The position numbers were made by a program, and so were the translations under genes. A DNA stretch of 64,000 nt from Actinomadura kijaniata NBRC 14229 (GTDB taxonomy: Bacteria; Actinomycetota; Actinomycetes; Streptosporangiales; Streptosporangiaceae). Below, one piece after another: positions 53,397-61,660 of the stretch. Each line of letters opens with the position of its first letter. The stretch's first letter is position 1. The notes below the pieces were generated by a model that saw nothing but the letters and a program-made list of their open reading frames with translations, had not been told where the DNA came from and made no database searches. The DNA lies in assembly GCF_001552175.1 (NCBI RefSeq), contig NZ_BCQR01000015.1:1-64000 (forward strand). Direction: 5' to 3'.

Positions 53397-53754
53397 CCGC
53401 GCCAGGGCGTGTCGTTGTGCGCGGCGGCTGCCACCGCCTCATCTTCGATCGGACGCTGTGCCGGGAGGTGGTCATGTCGGATGCGACGTGGCTGACCGAC
53501 CATCAGGTGGCGGTCCGGCAGAAGGGCCTCTCGTCGCCGGGCAACCGTCGTTTTGTTTTCGGGCCTGTGTGAAGGACCACCGAGCATGACATCGATCGGC
53601 TCTGGGGCGCCTTGCCAAGTGCTGGCGATGTCTCACGGACAGCCATTTCCGATGTCCACTTTGCCCCGGGGTCTGAGAGGCAGGGCCGCTCGCACGTGAA
53701 CGGGACCGCTGCCCTGCCTGGGCGGATGAGATCACAAACAGGCTCCAAGGAAGG
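53397..53754. other. Spacer without recognisable gene
   Basis: About 360 bases between the hypothetical gene and the MpaB gene on the opposite strand. Small frames exist on both strands but none looks like a protein I know. No hairpin strong enough to call a terminator was seen. Confidence 0.4.
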
Positions 53755-54774
53755 TCAGGCCATGGCTTCGGCCTGTTCGCGGGTGCGGGCCGGGTCGGTG
53801 CCCGGCGTGTGGGCGGGGGCGAGGGGGAAGCCGGTGGTTCCGGCGGAGACCCTGGCCTGCGCCTGCCGGAACTCCCTGATCGGACCGATGGTGGCGTGGA
53901 CGCCGTTGAGGATCAGCCAGAGGGCGGTGCGGCGCGCCCGCAGCTCGACGGGGTTGGGCGAGCGGTGCATGACCATCGAGGCGGCCCAGTGGGGGAGGGT
54001 GTCGCGGATCGCCCAGTCCATGAACGGGCCGGTGAGCGGGGTGGTGGGGGCGTCGCGGAGGTTGGGGCCGGTGCGGGCGGCCTGGCCGTGGGTGAGCGCC
54101 AGGCAGGGCAGGTGCGCCTTGAGGCAGTCGAGGGTCTCGGCCTTGGTGGTGGGCAGGTCGGTTCCGCCCAGGGCGTGCCCGACGCGGACGAACTCGCCGT
54201 AGTAGCGGTCCAGGTCCTTCCCGCGCAGCGGGCGGGGGTGGTAGCGCTCGTGGGCGGTGGCCAGCCCCCACACGACGGTGGCGTAGTTCCAGCGCAGCCA
54301 TCGGGGGTCGTCGGCGTCGTAAGCCAGGCCGTCGGGACGGGTTCCCTTGACGGTGTGGTGCATGGCGCGCACGGTCCGGGCGAGGCGTTCGGCGGTCGCG
54401 GTGGAGCCGTAGGCGGTGCCGATGAAGAACGACAGGGAGTGCCCGAACCGAACGGCGGCCCCCTCCTGGTCGAGTGCGCCGGTCGGTCTTCCGTCGTCGT
54501 CCTTGGCGATGAGCCGGGAATGGTGAACGCCCATCCAGTAGATGCTGGGGTCCAGCCCTTCCAGGAAGGCCGCGCACGCCAGCCCGAAGGACAGCAGGGG
54601 AGTGTGGGAGTGCACGTACCACACCGCGCTGCCGGGGCCGAACCATCCCGGGTCGCCCTCGGGCCCGGCGAACTCCAGCCCCCTGAAGAAGCGGGACCTG
54701 ACCTGGGTGTCGAAGTGGTCGTCGAACCGTTCGGCGAGAGGCCGGACGAGTTTGCGGTGAGGCAGGGGGACCAT
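53755..54774 (-). CDS. MpaB/latex-clearing-type (DUF2236) oxygenase
   Basis: A 339-residue protein of the oxygenase-MpaB family, which binds heme b and oxygenates small molecules (rubber oxygenase Lcp and fungal MpaB are relatives). Typical pieces are FGPGSAVWYVHSHTPLLSFG, YWMGVHHSRLIAKDDDG, GHSLSFFIGTAYGSTATAER and VRAMHHTVKGTRPDGLAYDA, then DPRWLRWNYATVVWGLATAH. The His in MHHTVKG and the HER segment are the expected heme-site area. It has no signal peptide. The ATG at 54774, with GGGAG five bases before, is preferred over the TTG at 54786. It is divergent from a TetR gene with two operators between them. Confidence 0.88.
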   Translation of the reverse strand: MVPLPHRKLVRPLAERFDDHFDTQVRSRFFRGLEFAGPEGDPGWFGPGSAVWYVHSHTPLLSFGLACAAFLEGLDPSIYWMGVHHSRLIAKDDDGRPTGALDQEGAAVRFGHSLSFFIGTAYGSTATAERLARTVRAMHHTVKGTRPDGLAYDADDPRWLRWNYATVVWGLATAHERYHPRPLRGKDLDRYYGEFVRVGHALGGTDLPTTKAETLDCLKAHLPCLALTHGQAARTGPNLRDAPTTPLTGPFMDWAIRDTLPHWAASMVMHRSPNPVELRARRTALWLILNGVHATIGPIREFRQAQARVSAGTTGFPLAPAHTPGTDPARTREQAEAMA

Positions 54775-54785
54775 GCCGACTCCCA

Positions 54786-54842
54786 ACTCTGGCTACAGGT
54801 GTGACCAGAGTAGGGCATTTCTGGCTACGGGTGTAGCCAGAA
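54786..54842. promoter_or_regulatory. Double TetR operator between MpaB and TetR genes
   Basis: Site 1 (54786-54811) has arms ACTCTGGCTAC and GTGACCAGAGT around AGGT, with two mismatches. Site 2 (54819-54842) has perfect 10-bp arms TTCTGGCTAC and GTAGCCAGAA around GGGT. The two share the core TCTGGCTAC-RGGT-GT. They fill the gap between the divergent starts, so a bound repressor would silence both genes. Confidence 0.75.
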
Positions 54843-54864
54843 GTGGGATGGATAGGCTGGGCCG

Positions 54865-55485
54865 GTGGCGAACGACACGAGGACCGCGGCGACCCGATGG
54901 GCCGGCGTCCCGCTGGCCGCCCGGCGCGAGGAACGCCGCGCCCGGCTGGTGGAGGCGGCTTTCGAGCTGTTCGGCACCCAGGGCGAGGCGGGGGTGTCGG
55001 TCCGCGCGGTGTGCCGGGCCTGCAGCCTGCACGCCCGCTACTTCTACGAGAGCTTCACCGACACCGACCAGCTCCTGGGCGCGGTCTACGACACGGTCGC
55101 CTCCGAGCTGACCGGACGGCTCCTGACGGCCTTGAAGGCGGCCGGCGACGACCCGGCGGAACGGATCCGGACCGGCATCCGCGGCGTGCTGGACTTCAGC
55201 TCGGCCGACCCGCGCCGGGGCCGGGTTCTGTTCACCGAGGCCCGCGCCAACCCCGTGCTGGCCGCCCGCCGCCAAGCCGCCCAGACCGCGCTGATGGACG
55301 AGGTCCTGCGCCAGGAGACGCGCACGCGTCCCGCCGTCGACCCGCGCCTGGCGCGCGTAAGCGCCGCGATGTTCACCGGAGCGATGGTGGAACTCGCCCA
55401 GCAGTGGCTGACCGGCGGCCTGGGCGATGATCTGGACGCCGTCGTCGACCACGCCGCCCTGCTGCTGGCACCGCACGCCCCATAA
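54865..55485 (+). CDS. TetR-family regulator of the MpaB gene
   Basis: A 206-residue repressor. The DNA-binding part is ARREERRARLVEAAFELFGT, then SVRAVCRACSLHARYFYESF. The recognition helix is unusually Cys- and His-containing (CRACSLHARYFYESF). The C-terminal ligand domain is helical, with FTGAMVELAQQWLTGGLGDD. It lies divergent to the oxygenase with the double palindrome between. The start is GTG 54865 with a weak ribosome site. Confidence 0.9.
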   Translation: MANDTRTAATRWAGVPLAARREERRARLVEAAFELFGTQGEAGVSVRAVCRACSLHARYFYESFTDTDQLLGAVYDTVASELTGRLLTALKAAGDDPAERIRTGIRGVLDFSSADPRRGRVLFTEARANPVLAARRQAAQTALMDEVLRQETRTRPAVDPRLARVSAAMFTGAMVELAQQWLTGGLGDDLDAVVDHAALLLAPHAP

Positions 55486-55660
55486 GAGAGGCGCGGCGCT
55501 CTCGCCCACCGAACGAGCCGTCGGGTGCGGCCGGGCCCTCCGCGCCGGTGACCATGAGGCGGTCAAGTCGATCTTTCGAAGATCTACTCACCTTCCGTCA
55601 TCGACTCGATCCGGCGGGTTATGGATGGAGGCGCGAACAGACGACGAGAGGAGCGAGCGC

Positions 55661-55846
55661 ATGAGGATGCTCGGAAAGTCCGTGGCGCTGACCGCGGCGT
55701 CTTCGGTGGCGGCCGTCGCTCTGACGCTGCCCGCCGGCATCGACGGTTCCACCGCCCGGACCACCGCCTGGAAGACAGGGGACGCCGTTTTCACCAAAGA
55801 CCAAACTGGCCAGACCCAGGCACCGGGCACCGGCGCGTTCGCCTAG
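55661..55846 (+). CDS. Small secreted peptide (61 residues)
   Basis: The 61-residue product starts MRMLGKSVALTAASSVAAVA with a hydrophobic run to about LTLPAGIDG, a likely Sec signal cleaved near residue 26-31. That leaves a mature peptide of about 30-35 residues without cysteine (ARTTAWKTGDAVFTKDQTGQ then TQAPGTGAFA). GAGGAG lies seven bases before the ATG, and two strong hairpins follow, so it is a complete monocistronic unit. Function is unknown; secreted signal or structural peptides of this kind occur in actinomycetes. Confidence 0.7.
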   Translation: MRMLGKSVALTAASSVAAVALTLPAGIDGSTARTTAWKTGDAVFTKDQTGQTQAPGTGAFA

Positions 55847-55859
55847 CCGTCCGGCGGTG

Positions 55860-55927
55860 AGCGTCGCCGGGCGACGCTGAGCGGCGGTCACCGCGAAGCC
55901 GCCCTCCGGCTGAGGCCGGAGGGCGGC
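55860..55927 (+). terminator. Tandem terminator hairpins after the small secreted peptide
   Basis: Hairpin 1 has arms AGCGTCGCC and GGCGACGCT (55860-55878, tight loop). Hairpin 2 has perfect 13-bp arms GCCGCCCTCCGGC and GCCGGAGGGCGGC (55898-55927, TGAG loop). Both lie within 85 bases of the stop at 55846. Confidence 0.8.
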
Positions 55928-56137
55928 CGTGCTCCTGAGCAGGGGTGAAAGCGATCTGGAGCCGTTATGAAGGCGTGGGCCGGTTGGCTCTGAATCTCAA
56001 TCGTCAGGTCCGGACCAAGGGCCCGTCCCGACCTCGGTCGGATGATCGAGCGGTGGGAGGTCAACCCCCGTGTTCTGCACCTGGAGGCCGGTCCCGAATC
56101 GGAGATGGGGCGCCGCGCCCCATCTCCGAACGGCCCG

Positions 56138-57361
56138 TCACCTTCTCCGCCGTCCGATCGCCAGGGCGACGGCGGTCGTCGCGGCGAGCAGGCCCCAGGC
56201 CGGTGTGAAGCTGTGGGTGAGGTCCCGGACCAGGCCGAGGAGCGGCGGCGTCAGGATGATGACGACCTGGTTGACGGACATGGCGAGGCCGAGGGCGAAC
56301 CCGGTCCGGTCCGGGGGCGCCGACTCGGCCACGTACGCCACCCACGGGCCGTACCAGCCGAACCCGAAGAACCCGAGCCAGACGACCAGGACGCAGGCCG
56401 CCGCGGGGGAGCGGCCCAGCGGCGTCATCAGCGCCGCCGTTCCCGCGGCCACGGCGACCATGCAGGTCATGACGCAGGCGTACCGTCCCGACCGCAGTCG
56501 GTCGCTCCAGGCCGCCAGCCCGACGCGACCGGCGACGCCCGCCACCTGGACCGCCACGAAGACGCCGACCGCGGTCCCGGCCGGGATCGCGGCGACCTCG
56601 TGCAGGTGCAGCACGGTCAGCACGAGCACGCCGGACTGGACGGAGATCAGGCTCGTCCCCGACAGCATGATCTTCACCATGGACGGCTCGCGGAGCATCC
56701 GCAGCCGGGCGCGGACCTGCGCCGCGAGCGGGAGGTGCGTCCCGCCCGCGGCGACGGCGCGGCCAGGCGGCCGGCGGTAGAGGCCGAGGAAGGCCCCGGC
56801 GCCCAGGAACGCGACGAGCCCGCCCGCCACCAGCGTCGCCCGCCAGCCGTGGGTCGCGGCCAGGAAGGGCAGCACGGTCGCGGAGAACGCCCCGCCCAGC
56901 GGCGGGCCCGCCTGGCGGACGCCCATCGCCAGCCCCCGCCGGGAGCCGTCGAACCAGGTCGCCACCGACTTGCTCCCGCCGGGCTGGACGGTGCTGTACC
57001 CCGCGCCCACGACCAGCAGCACGAGGAGAAGGGCGGTGTACCCGGGCGCCAGGCTCCCCGCGCAGAGGGCCACGGCGACCAGGGAGAGACCGGCGCCGAC
57101 GACCCAGCGCTCGTTGTGGCGGTCCAGCAGTTCCCCGGCCACCAGCAGCCCGACCAGCGGGACCAGCTGGGCCGCCGAGATCAGCAGCCCGAGCTGCGCC
57201 GTGCTCAGGTCGAGGTCGCGTTGCAGGTGGACGCCCATCGCCCCGATGCCCTGCACGAAGAAGCTGGCGGCGGCCTGGGTGAAGGTGGCGACGCCGAGGA
57301 TGACCCACCGGTAGCGGGACGCGTCGTGGGCGGGGTCGCGGGCGGGCCGGACGACGGTCAT
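56138..57361 (-). CDS. MFS transporter
   Basis: A 407-residue major facilitator with about 12 membrane helices. It starts SRYRWVILGVATFTQAAASF and contains LLDRHNERWVVGAG (the loop 2-3 motif G-x-x-x-D-R variant) and MGVRQAGPPLGGAFSA (helix 5 region). It resembles oxalate/formate-antiporter or MCT-like carriers, but the substrate is unknown. Its ATG overlaps the stop of the GNAT gene upstream by four bases, so the two are one operon. Confidence 0.88.
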   Translation of the reverse strand: MTVVRPARDPAHDASRYRWVILGVATFTQAAASFFVQGIGAMGVHLQRDLDLSTAQLGLLISAAQLVPLVGLLVAGELLDRHNERWVVGAGLSLVAVALCAGSLAPGYTALLLVLLVVGAGYSTVQPGGSKSVATWFDGSRRGLAMGVRQAGPPLGGAFSATVLPFLAATHGWRATLVAGGLVAFLGAGAFLGLYRRPPGRAVAAGGTHLPLAAQVRARLRMLREPSMVKIMLSGTSLISVQSGVLVLTVLHLHEVAAIPAGTAVGVFVAVQVAGVAGRVGLAAWSDRLRSGRYACVMTCMVAVAAGTAALMTPLGRSPAAACVLVVWLGFFGFGWYGPWVAYVAESAPPDRTGFALGLAMSVNQVVIILTPPLLGLVRDLTHSFTPAWGLLAATTAVALAIGRRRR

Positions 57362-57837
57362 GGCCGCCAGTACAGGGCGGGGTCGGGGTGGTCCACGAAG
57401 CCGAGTTCGCGGTAGAGCGGCGCGCCGTCGTGGGAGGCGTACAGGTCCACGCGGGCGACGTCCTGCTCCCGGAACCAGTCGAGCAGGCCGCGCATGATGG
57501 CGCGGCCGTGGCCGCGCCGCCGGTGCGCCGGAGCGGTGACCATGCCGATCACGAGCCCGACCCGGCCGTTGCGCAGGTGCGGTCCGGGCAGCCGCGTCTC
57601 GACGACGCCGATGCCGCAGGCGGCCAGGCCGTCGTCGCCGTCGACGACGAGGGCCCGCATGGTGCCGTCCGCCAGCCGTTCCTTCAGGACCACGGCCAGG
57701 GCGTCCCGCCACGCGCCGTCACCCGACGCCGGGTTGAAGTAGTCACCGCCGAGGGTCTCGAACAGCAGCGCCCGCAGCCGCACGAGTTCCGCGACGTCGT
57801 TCTCCGTTGCCGGCCGTACGCCGGTGTGTTGTGCCAT
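57358..57837 (-). CDS. GNAT-family N-acetyltransferase
   Basis: A 159-residue acetyltransferase. It starts with the typical TGVRPATENDVAELVRLRAL, and the acetyl-CoA site is VIGMVTAPAHRRRGHGRAIM (RRRGHG matching Q/RxxGxG/A). It ends with LYASHDGAPLYRELGFVDHP. It probably modifies the cargo or a toxic compound linked to the MFS transporter encoded immediately downstream. The ATG at 57837 is preferred; a GTG at 57846 is possible. It is divergent from a CGNR gene. Confidence 0.88.
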   Translation of the reverse strand: MAQHTGVRPATENDVAELVRLRALLFETLGGDYFNPASGDGAWRDALAVVLKERLADGTMRALVVDGDDGLAACGIGVVETRLPGPHLRNGRVGLVIGMVTAPAHRRRGHGRAIMRGLLDWFREQDVARVDLYASHDGAPLYRELGFVDHPDPALYWRP

Positions 57838-57863
57838 GCCGACCACCCTGCTGTAATGGGCTT

Positions 57864-58406
57864 GTGCACCTCAACCCTTACGGCGAGGATGCCGTGAACC
57901 TCGCCGCCGACCTCGCCAACCGGCGCCCGGCGTCCCCCGGGGAACTCGCCGACCGCTGCCGCGCCGCCGGGCTGGTACTGGAACGCCCGGTCTCGCAGGA
58001 GGACCTGGACCGTCTCGGGGCGGTGCTGGACGCCTGGGAGAAGGTCGTCGACGCCACCGACGAACGCGAGCGCGCCGCCCTGGCCAACCGGATGCTGGCG
58101 GAGGCCGCCGCCTACCCGCGCCTGACCGACCACGCGGGCGGCTGGCACCTGCACTACCGCGACGACGGGCAGCCGCTCGGCGCGGTGCTGTTCTCCCTGA
58201 TCTCCGTCGGCACGGCGCTGCACCTGGCGGGACGGGGCATGCACCGGCTGCGGCGCTGCGCCGTGACCGAGTGCGACACGATCTTCGCCGACACCTCCCG
58301 CACCGGTCGGCAGCGCTACTGCTCCCACCGCTGCGCCAACCGGGACGCGGTCCGCCGCCACCGCGCCCGGACCGCCGCCGTCCCCTCGGGGGCCGCGACC
58401 GGCTGA
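57864..58406 (+). CDS. CGNR zinc-finger regulator (ABATE domain)
   Basis: A 180-residue protein. The N-terminal ABATE-like helical domain holds DAVNLAADLANRRPASPGEL and FSLISVGTALHLAGRGMHRL. The C-terminal zinc finger has CAVTECDTIFADTSRTGRQR followed by YCSHRCANRDAVRRHRAR (C-x4-C … C-x3-C, with CANR in place of CGNR). These act as transcription regulators, often for a divergent transporter, here the GNAT-MFS operon. TGTAAT at 57852-57857 may be the -10 of a leaderless mRNA starting at the GTG. Confidence 0.87.
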   Translation: MHLNPYGEDAVNLAADLANRRPASPGELADRCRAAGLVLERPVSQEDLDRLGAVLDAWEKVVDATDERERAALANRMLAEAAAYPRLTDHAGGWHLHYRDDGQPLGAVLFSLISVGTALHLAGRGMHRLRRCAVTECDTIFADTSRTGRQRYCSHRCANRDAVRRHRARTAAVPSGAATG

Positions 58407-58734
58407 TGGCCACGATCGGACGGCCGGTCCGGTGAGTGGCCCCCACCCCGGCGAAGGTGCGGAGTCGTCGTCGCCGGGGTTTGGGACGCCACGAATGCGG
58501 CGGGGGGCGTGGCGTTCGGCGGCGACCTGCGCGATGTGATCGCGCGGCGCCGCCGGAGGCGTGACGTTACTTCGCATTGACCAATTAAGTCAATGACCTG
58601 TTTCCCGTTATCTGAAATCGCCCCCGGCTGGCCGGGAGGGCCCGAAGCGAGCCGGTAACGTCGGTCCCCAGCCCTCCATCGAAAGTCCCCGCTGCGACCT
58701 CCGGCACTGTTCCCTCTGACGGAGAAGAAGGCGA
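58407..58734 (+). promoter_or_regulatory. Long promoter region of the radical SAM gene with a palindrome
   Basis: Some 330 bases without a gene. The palindrome CATTGAC-CAATTAA-GTCAATG (58575-58595), with perfect 7-bp arms, stands in an AT-rich patch that includes GTTACTTCG. It is a good candidate for the operator or promoter of the radical SAM gene about 140 bases downstream. GGAGAAGAAGG lies just before the ATG at 58735. Confidence 0.45.
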
Positions 58735-60315
58735 ATGCAAGTCCTGGTCGTCAGCCCACCCAATTCCAACACCGTGATCGACGGTGCCTCGTGCACCGTC
58801 ACCAGGCCCGAAGAGCACACCGACTGGTCCGACTTCCCCAACCTCGGGGTGCTCACCCTGGCCTCGGCGCTGCGCGCCGTGCCCGGCGTGGAGCCGGTCT
58901 ACGTCGACGGCACCGTCGTGCCCTGGCCGGACGTCCTGGCGCACGTCGAGGCCAACGCCGACGACATCCTCGCGATCTGCGTCAGCGCGCTGACCGCGAC
59001 CTACGAGGCCGGCCTGCAACTGTGCGCCGCGGCCAAGAGGATCGACGAGCGGATCGTCACCGTCTTCGGCAACGACCACCTGACCGCGCTCACCCGCGAG
59101 TGCCTGACCTCCCGGACGCGCGTCATCGACTACGCGTTCGTCGGCAACGAGGTCGTGGGAGGCTTCGTCGACCTCATCCGAACGCTGAGCGCGGGTGGCG
59201 ACGTCTCCCCAGCGGACCATCCGGGGCTCGTCGTCCTCGACGGACAGCGGGTCGTGACCACCCCGCAGCGCGAGGAGCCCATCCACACGGCGATCGACTA
59301 CTCGCTGCTGGACCGCGTGTTCGAGCACTCCAAGCTGTACGACGAGAACTTCCACAGCCGGGTGGTGCCGACGTTCGCCCGCCTCACCGGCCGCACGGTC
59401 ACCGCCGGGGCGCCGGTCGAGATCGGCCGGGGGTGCATCAAGTTCGCCCGCGACGACGCCTGCTCGTTCTGCTCGATCCAGTACGGCGGCATGTGGCGGA
59501 ACTCGGTCCCCGACGCGCCCGCGGCGTGGGCGCTGGTGGAGGCGGCGTTCCGGGCGGGCTACGACTACCTCTACCTCACCGCCGACGAACTGCCGCTGAC
59601 GTTCGGCAGGCTGCTCCGGGAGATGGCCGGGTCGCCTCCCGGCTGGTGGACCGACCTCCCCGAGGACGGCCGGCCGGTGATGGTCGGTTACGCCCGCGCC
59701 GACGGCCTGTCCGACGAACGCCGCGCCGCCACGTTGCGCGGGCTCGGCGTCAGGCAGCTGATGGTGGGCCTCGACGCCGGAACACCGGTGTCCCTGCACG
59801 CCATGAGGAAGCCGCTGGTCCCGATCCGGGACGCCGCGTCGGGCTACCGGGCGGAGCTGATGTTCGAGCACAACGTCCGGGCCCTCCGGGTGGCCCGGGA
59901 CCAGGGGCTGCTGCTCAAGGTCGGGTTCGTCGTCGGCCATCTCGGCATGGACGCGACGCTGCTACGCGAGAACGTCGACTCGATGAAGGCGCTGCTCGAC
60001 ACCGCCGCGGGCGGCGTCGCGGCGCTGGACGTCGAGGTCCTGTCCCCGGAACCGGGGTCGCTGGACTTCACGATGCTGCTGGACCCCGACCGCGCCCGCG
60101 ACCGCGCGGCCGGACTCGGGCTGCGGACGCCCGACCGGCGCGTGCACGAGGCCCGGGCCCGCAAGTGGAGGGGCAGGGACGTCATCGACCGCGAGGAGGC
60201 GATGGCCGACTACGTCGAGTCGGTCATGCCCGGACTGACGCTCGAGGACCTGGCGGCGGCGCGGGCGGAGGTCCGCGACCACGGCCGGAGCCTCGGGGTG
60301 ACCATCGGCGCCTGA
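58735..60315 (+). CDS. B12-binding-domain radical SAM protein
   Basis: A 526-residue enzyme. The N-terminal part (about 1-180) is a cobalamin-binding-like Rossmann domain: MQVLVVSPPNSNTVIDGASC, then FPNLGVLTLASALRAVPGVE and FGNDHLTALTREC in place of GGxHxT, with no DxHxxG. The radical SAM core follows, with cysteines C234, C243 and C246 in GRGCIKFARDDACSFCSIQY. The spacing is therefore Cx8CxxC instead of Cx3CxxC. Later segments are VMVGYARADGLSDERRAATL and MVGLDAGTPVSLHAMRKPLV. It should cleave SAM to make a radical, perhaps methylating or rearranging a small molecule. A LysE-type exporter follows after 37 bases, suggesting the product is exported. No precursor peptide was recognised. Confidence 0.88.
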   Translation: MQVLVVSPPNSNTVIDGASCTVTRPEEHTDWSDFPNLGVLTLASALRAVPGVEPVYVDGTVVPWPDVLAHVEANADDILAICVSALTATYEAGLQLCAAAKRIDERIVTVFGNDHLTALTRECLTSRTRVIDYAFVGNEVVGGFVDLIRTLSAGGDVSPADHPGLVVLDGQRVVTTPQREEPIHTAIDYSLLDRVFEHSKLYDENFHSRVVPTFARLTGRTVTAGAPVEIGRGCIKFARDDACSFCSIQYGGMWRNSVPDAPAAWALVEAAFRAGYDYLYLTADELPLTFGRLLREMAGSPPGWWTDLPEDGRPVMVGYARADGLSDERRAATLRGLGVRQLMVGLDAGTPVSLHAMRKPLVPIRDAASGYRAELMFEHNVRALRVARDQGLLLKVGFVVGHLGMDATLLRENVDSMKALLDTAAGGVAALDVEVLSPEPGSLDFTMLLDPDRARDRAAGLGLRTPDRRVHEARARKWRGRDVIDREEAMADYVESVMPGLTLEDLAAARAEVRDHGRSLGVTIGA

Positions 60316-60352
60316 GCGGGCGCGTCCCCACCCACTCCAGGGAGAAGCCCTC

Positions 60353-60982
60353 GTGACCGTCGCCGGACTGCTGGCCTTCGCGGGCCTGTGCCTGGTTCTC
60401 GCGATCACCCCGGGACCGGACACGTTCCTGGTGCTGCGCTGGGGGCTGTCGAGCGTGCGGGACGGGATGGCCTCGGCGGCGGGCTCGGGGGCCGGCTCGC
60501 TGCTGTGGGCGGCGACGGTCGCGTTCGGCCTGTCGGCGTTCCTCCAGCGGTCGGCGGCCACCTTCACCGCACTCAAGATCGCCGGAGGGCTGTACCTGCT
60601 CTACCTCGGCGCCACGGGGCTGCGGTACCGCGCGCGGCGCCACGGGCCGGACGAGGAGCCGCCCCGGAAACCCGCGGCGGCGGGCGTCGGCCCGGCGCTG
60701 CGGTCGGGGCTGCTGTCCTGCCTGCTGAACCCCAAGGTCGGCCTGTTCTTCCTGGCGGTCGTCCCGCAGTTCCTCCCGGCGGGGGACGTCACCGCCTTCT
60801 CGATCATGGTGCTGGGGGTGATCGACGCCGTGGTGGCCTTCGCGTGGCTGGCGCTGGTGGCCGCCGCCGCGGCCCGGGCGGCGGCCTGGCTGCGCCGCCC
60901 CGCGGTGACGCAGGGGCTGCACTGGCTCAGCTCCGCCCTGCTCGCCCTGCTCGGCCTCGGGGTCGTGGCGGCGGCCATCTGA
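60353..60982 (+). CDS. LysE/RhtB-family exporter
   Basis: A 209-residue integral membrane protein with about six helices. The N-terminal LCLVLAITPGPDTFLVLRWG is the family signature (P-G-P), followed by GAGSLLWAATVAFGLSAFLQ, KIAGGLYLLYLGATGLR and GLLSCLLNPKVGLFFLAVVP (N-P-K motif). These proteins export amino acids or amino-acid-like compounds. It is in an operon with the radical SAM gene, so it may export that enzyme's product. The GTG follows AGGGAGAAG. Confidence 0.9.
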   Translation: MTVAGLLAFAGLCLVLAITPGPDTFLVLRWGLSSVRDGMASAAGSGAGSLLWAATVAFGLSAFLQRSAATFTALKIAGGLYLLYLGATGLRYRARRHGPDEEPPRKPAAAGVGPALRSGLLSCLLNPKVGLFFLAVVPQFLPAGDVTAFSIMVLGVIDAVVAFAWLALVAAAAARAAAWLRRPAVTQGLHWLSSALLALLGLGVVAAAI

Positions 60983-61069
60983 GACCGGCGTGAGACCACG
61001 TTCCCGAACGGGCTCCGACGGCATCTAGTAAGGGTTATAGTCTCATTACATCAGTTACGCGGAGGTGCC

Positions 61070-61660
61070 GTGAGGATCCCCATCAACGACTACGCCGCGG
61101 GCGCGGCGGTCGCGACCGACCTGGTCACCACCTCGCCCACCGTCCGGGTCACGGGGGACGCGCTGCCCGGTCCGGACGCGCTGGCGGCCTTCCTCGCGGA
61201 GCACGACCTGCGCCTCGACGCCCTCGCCGACGGCCGCCCGCCGACCGAGGAGGACGTCCGCGAGGTGCACTTCCTGCGCCGCGAGGTCCGGGGCGTCATC
61301 GAGACCGAGACCGCCGAGCAGACCGTCGCGGGCGCGTCGGTGCTGATCCGGCGCGCCGGGCGGGCCCCGGTGCTGGAACGCGAGGACGACGGCCGGTGGC
61401 AGTGGCGGGTGCCCACCGCGCCGGACGCGCCGCTGGCCGACGAGCTGGCCGCGTTCGTCGCGGTCGGGCTGCTGGGCGCGGTGCGGGCGCTGGGACACGA
61501 CCGGTTCCGCGCGTGCGAGGCGCCGGGCTGCCGGGGCGTGTTCGTCGACACCAGCAGGGCGGGACGCCGCCGCTACTGCATGCCCGACCTCTGCGGCAAC
61601 CGCGTCAACGTCGCCAACCACCGCGCACGACAACACCACCTGGAGAACGTGACCCGATGA
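61070..61660 (+). CDS. CGNR zinc-finger regulator
   Basis: A 196-residue protein of the same family as the protein at 57864 (INDYAAGAAVATDLVTTSPT; LADELAAFVAVGLLGAVRAL). The zinc finger reads CEAPGCRGVFVDTSRAGRRR and YCMPDLCGNRVNVANHRARQ, giving C-x4-C and the true CGNR motif. An upstream AT-rich patch (61025-61058) with TATAG and ATTACAT holds the promoter, and GGAGG precedes the GTG. It overlaps the tyrosine-phosphatase gene by four bases. Confidence 0.88.
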   Translation: MRIPINDYAAGAAVATDLVTTSPTVRVTGDALPGPDALAAFLAEHDLRLDALADGRPPTEEDVREVHFLRREVRGVIETETAEQTVAGASVLIRRAGRAPVLEREDDGRWQWRVPTAPDAPLADELAAFVAVGLLGAVRALGHDRFRACEAPGCRGVFVDTSRAGRRRYCMPDLCGNRVNVANHRARQHHLENVTR

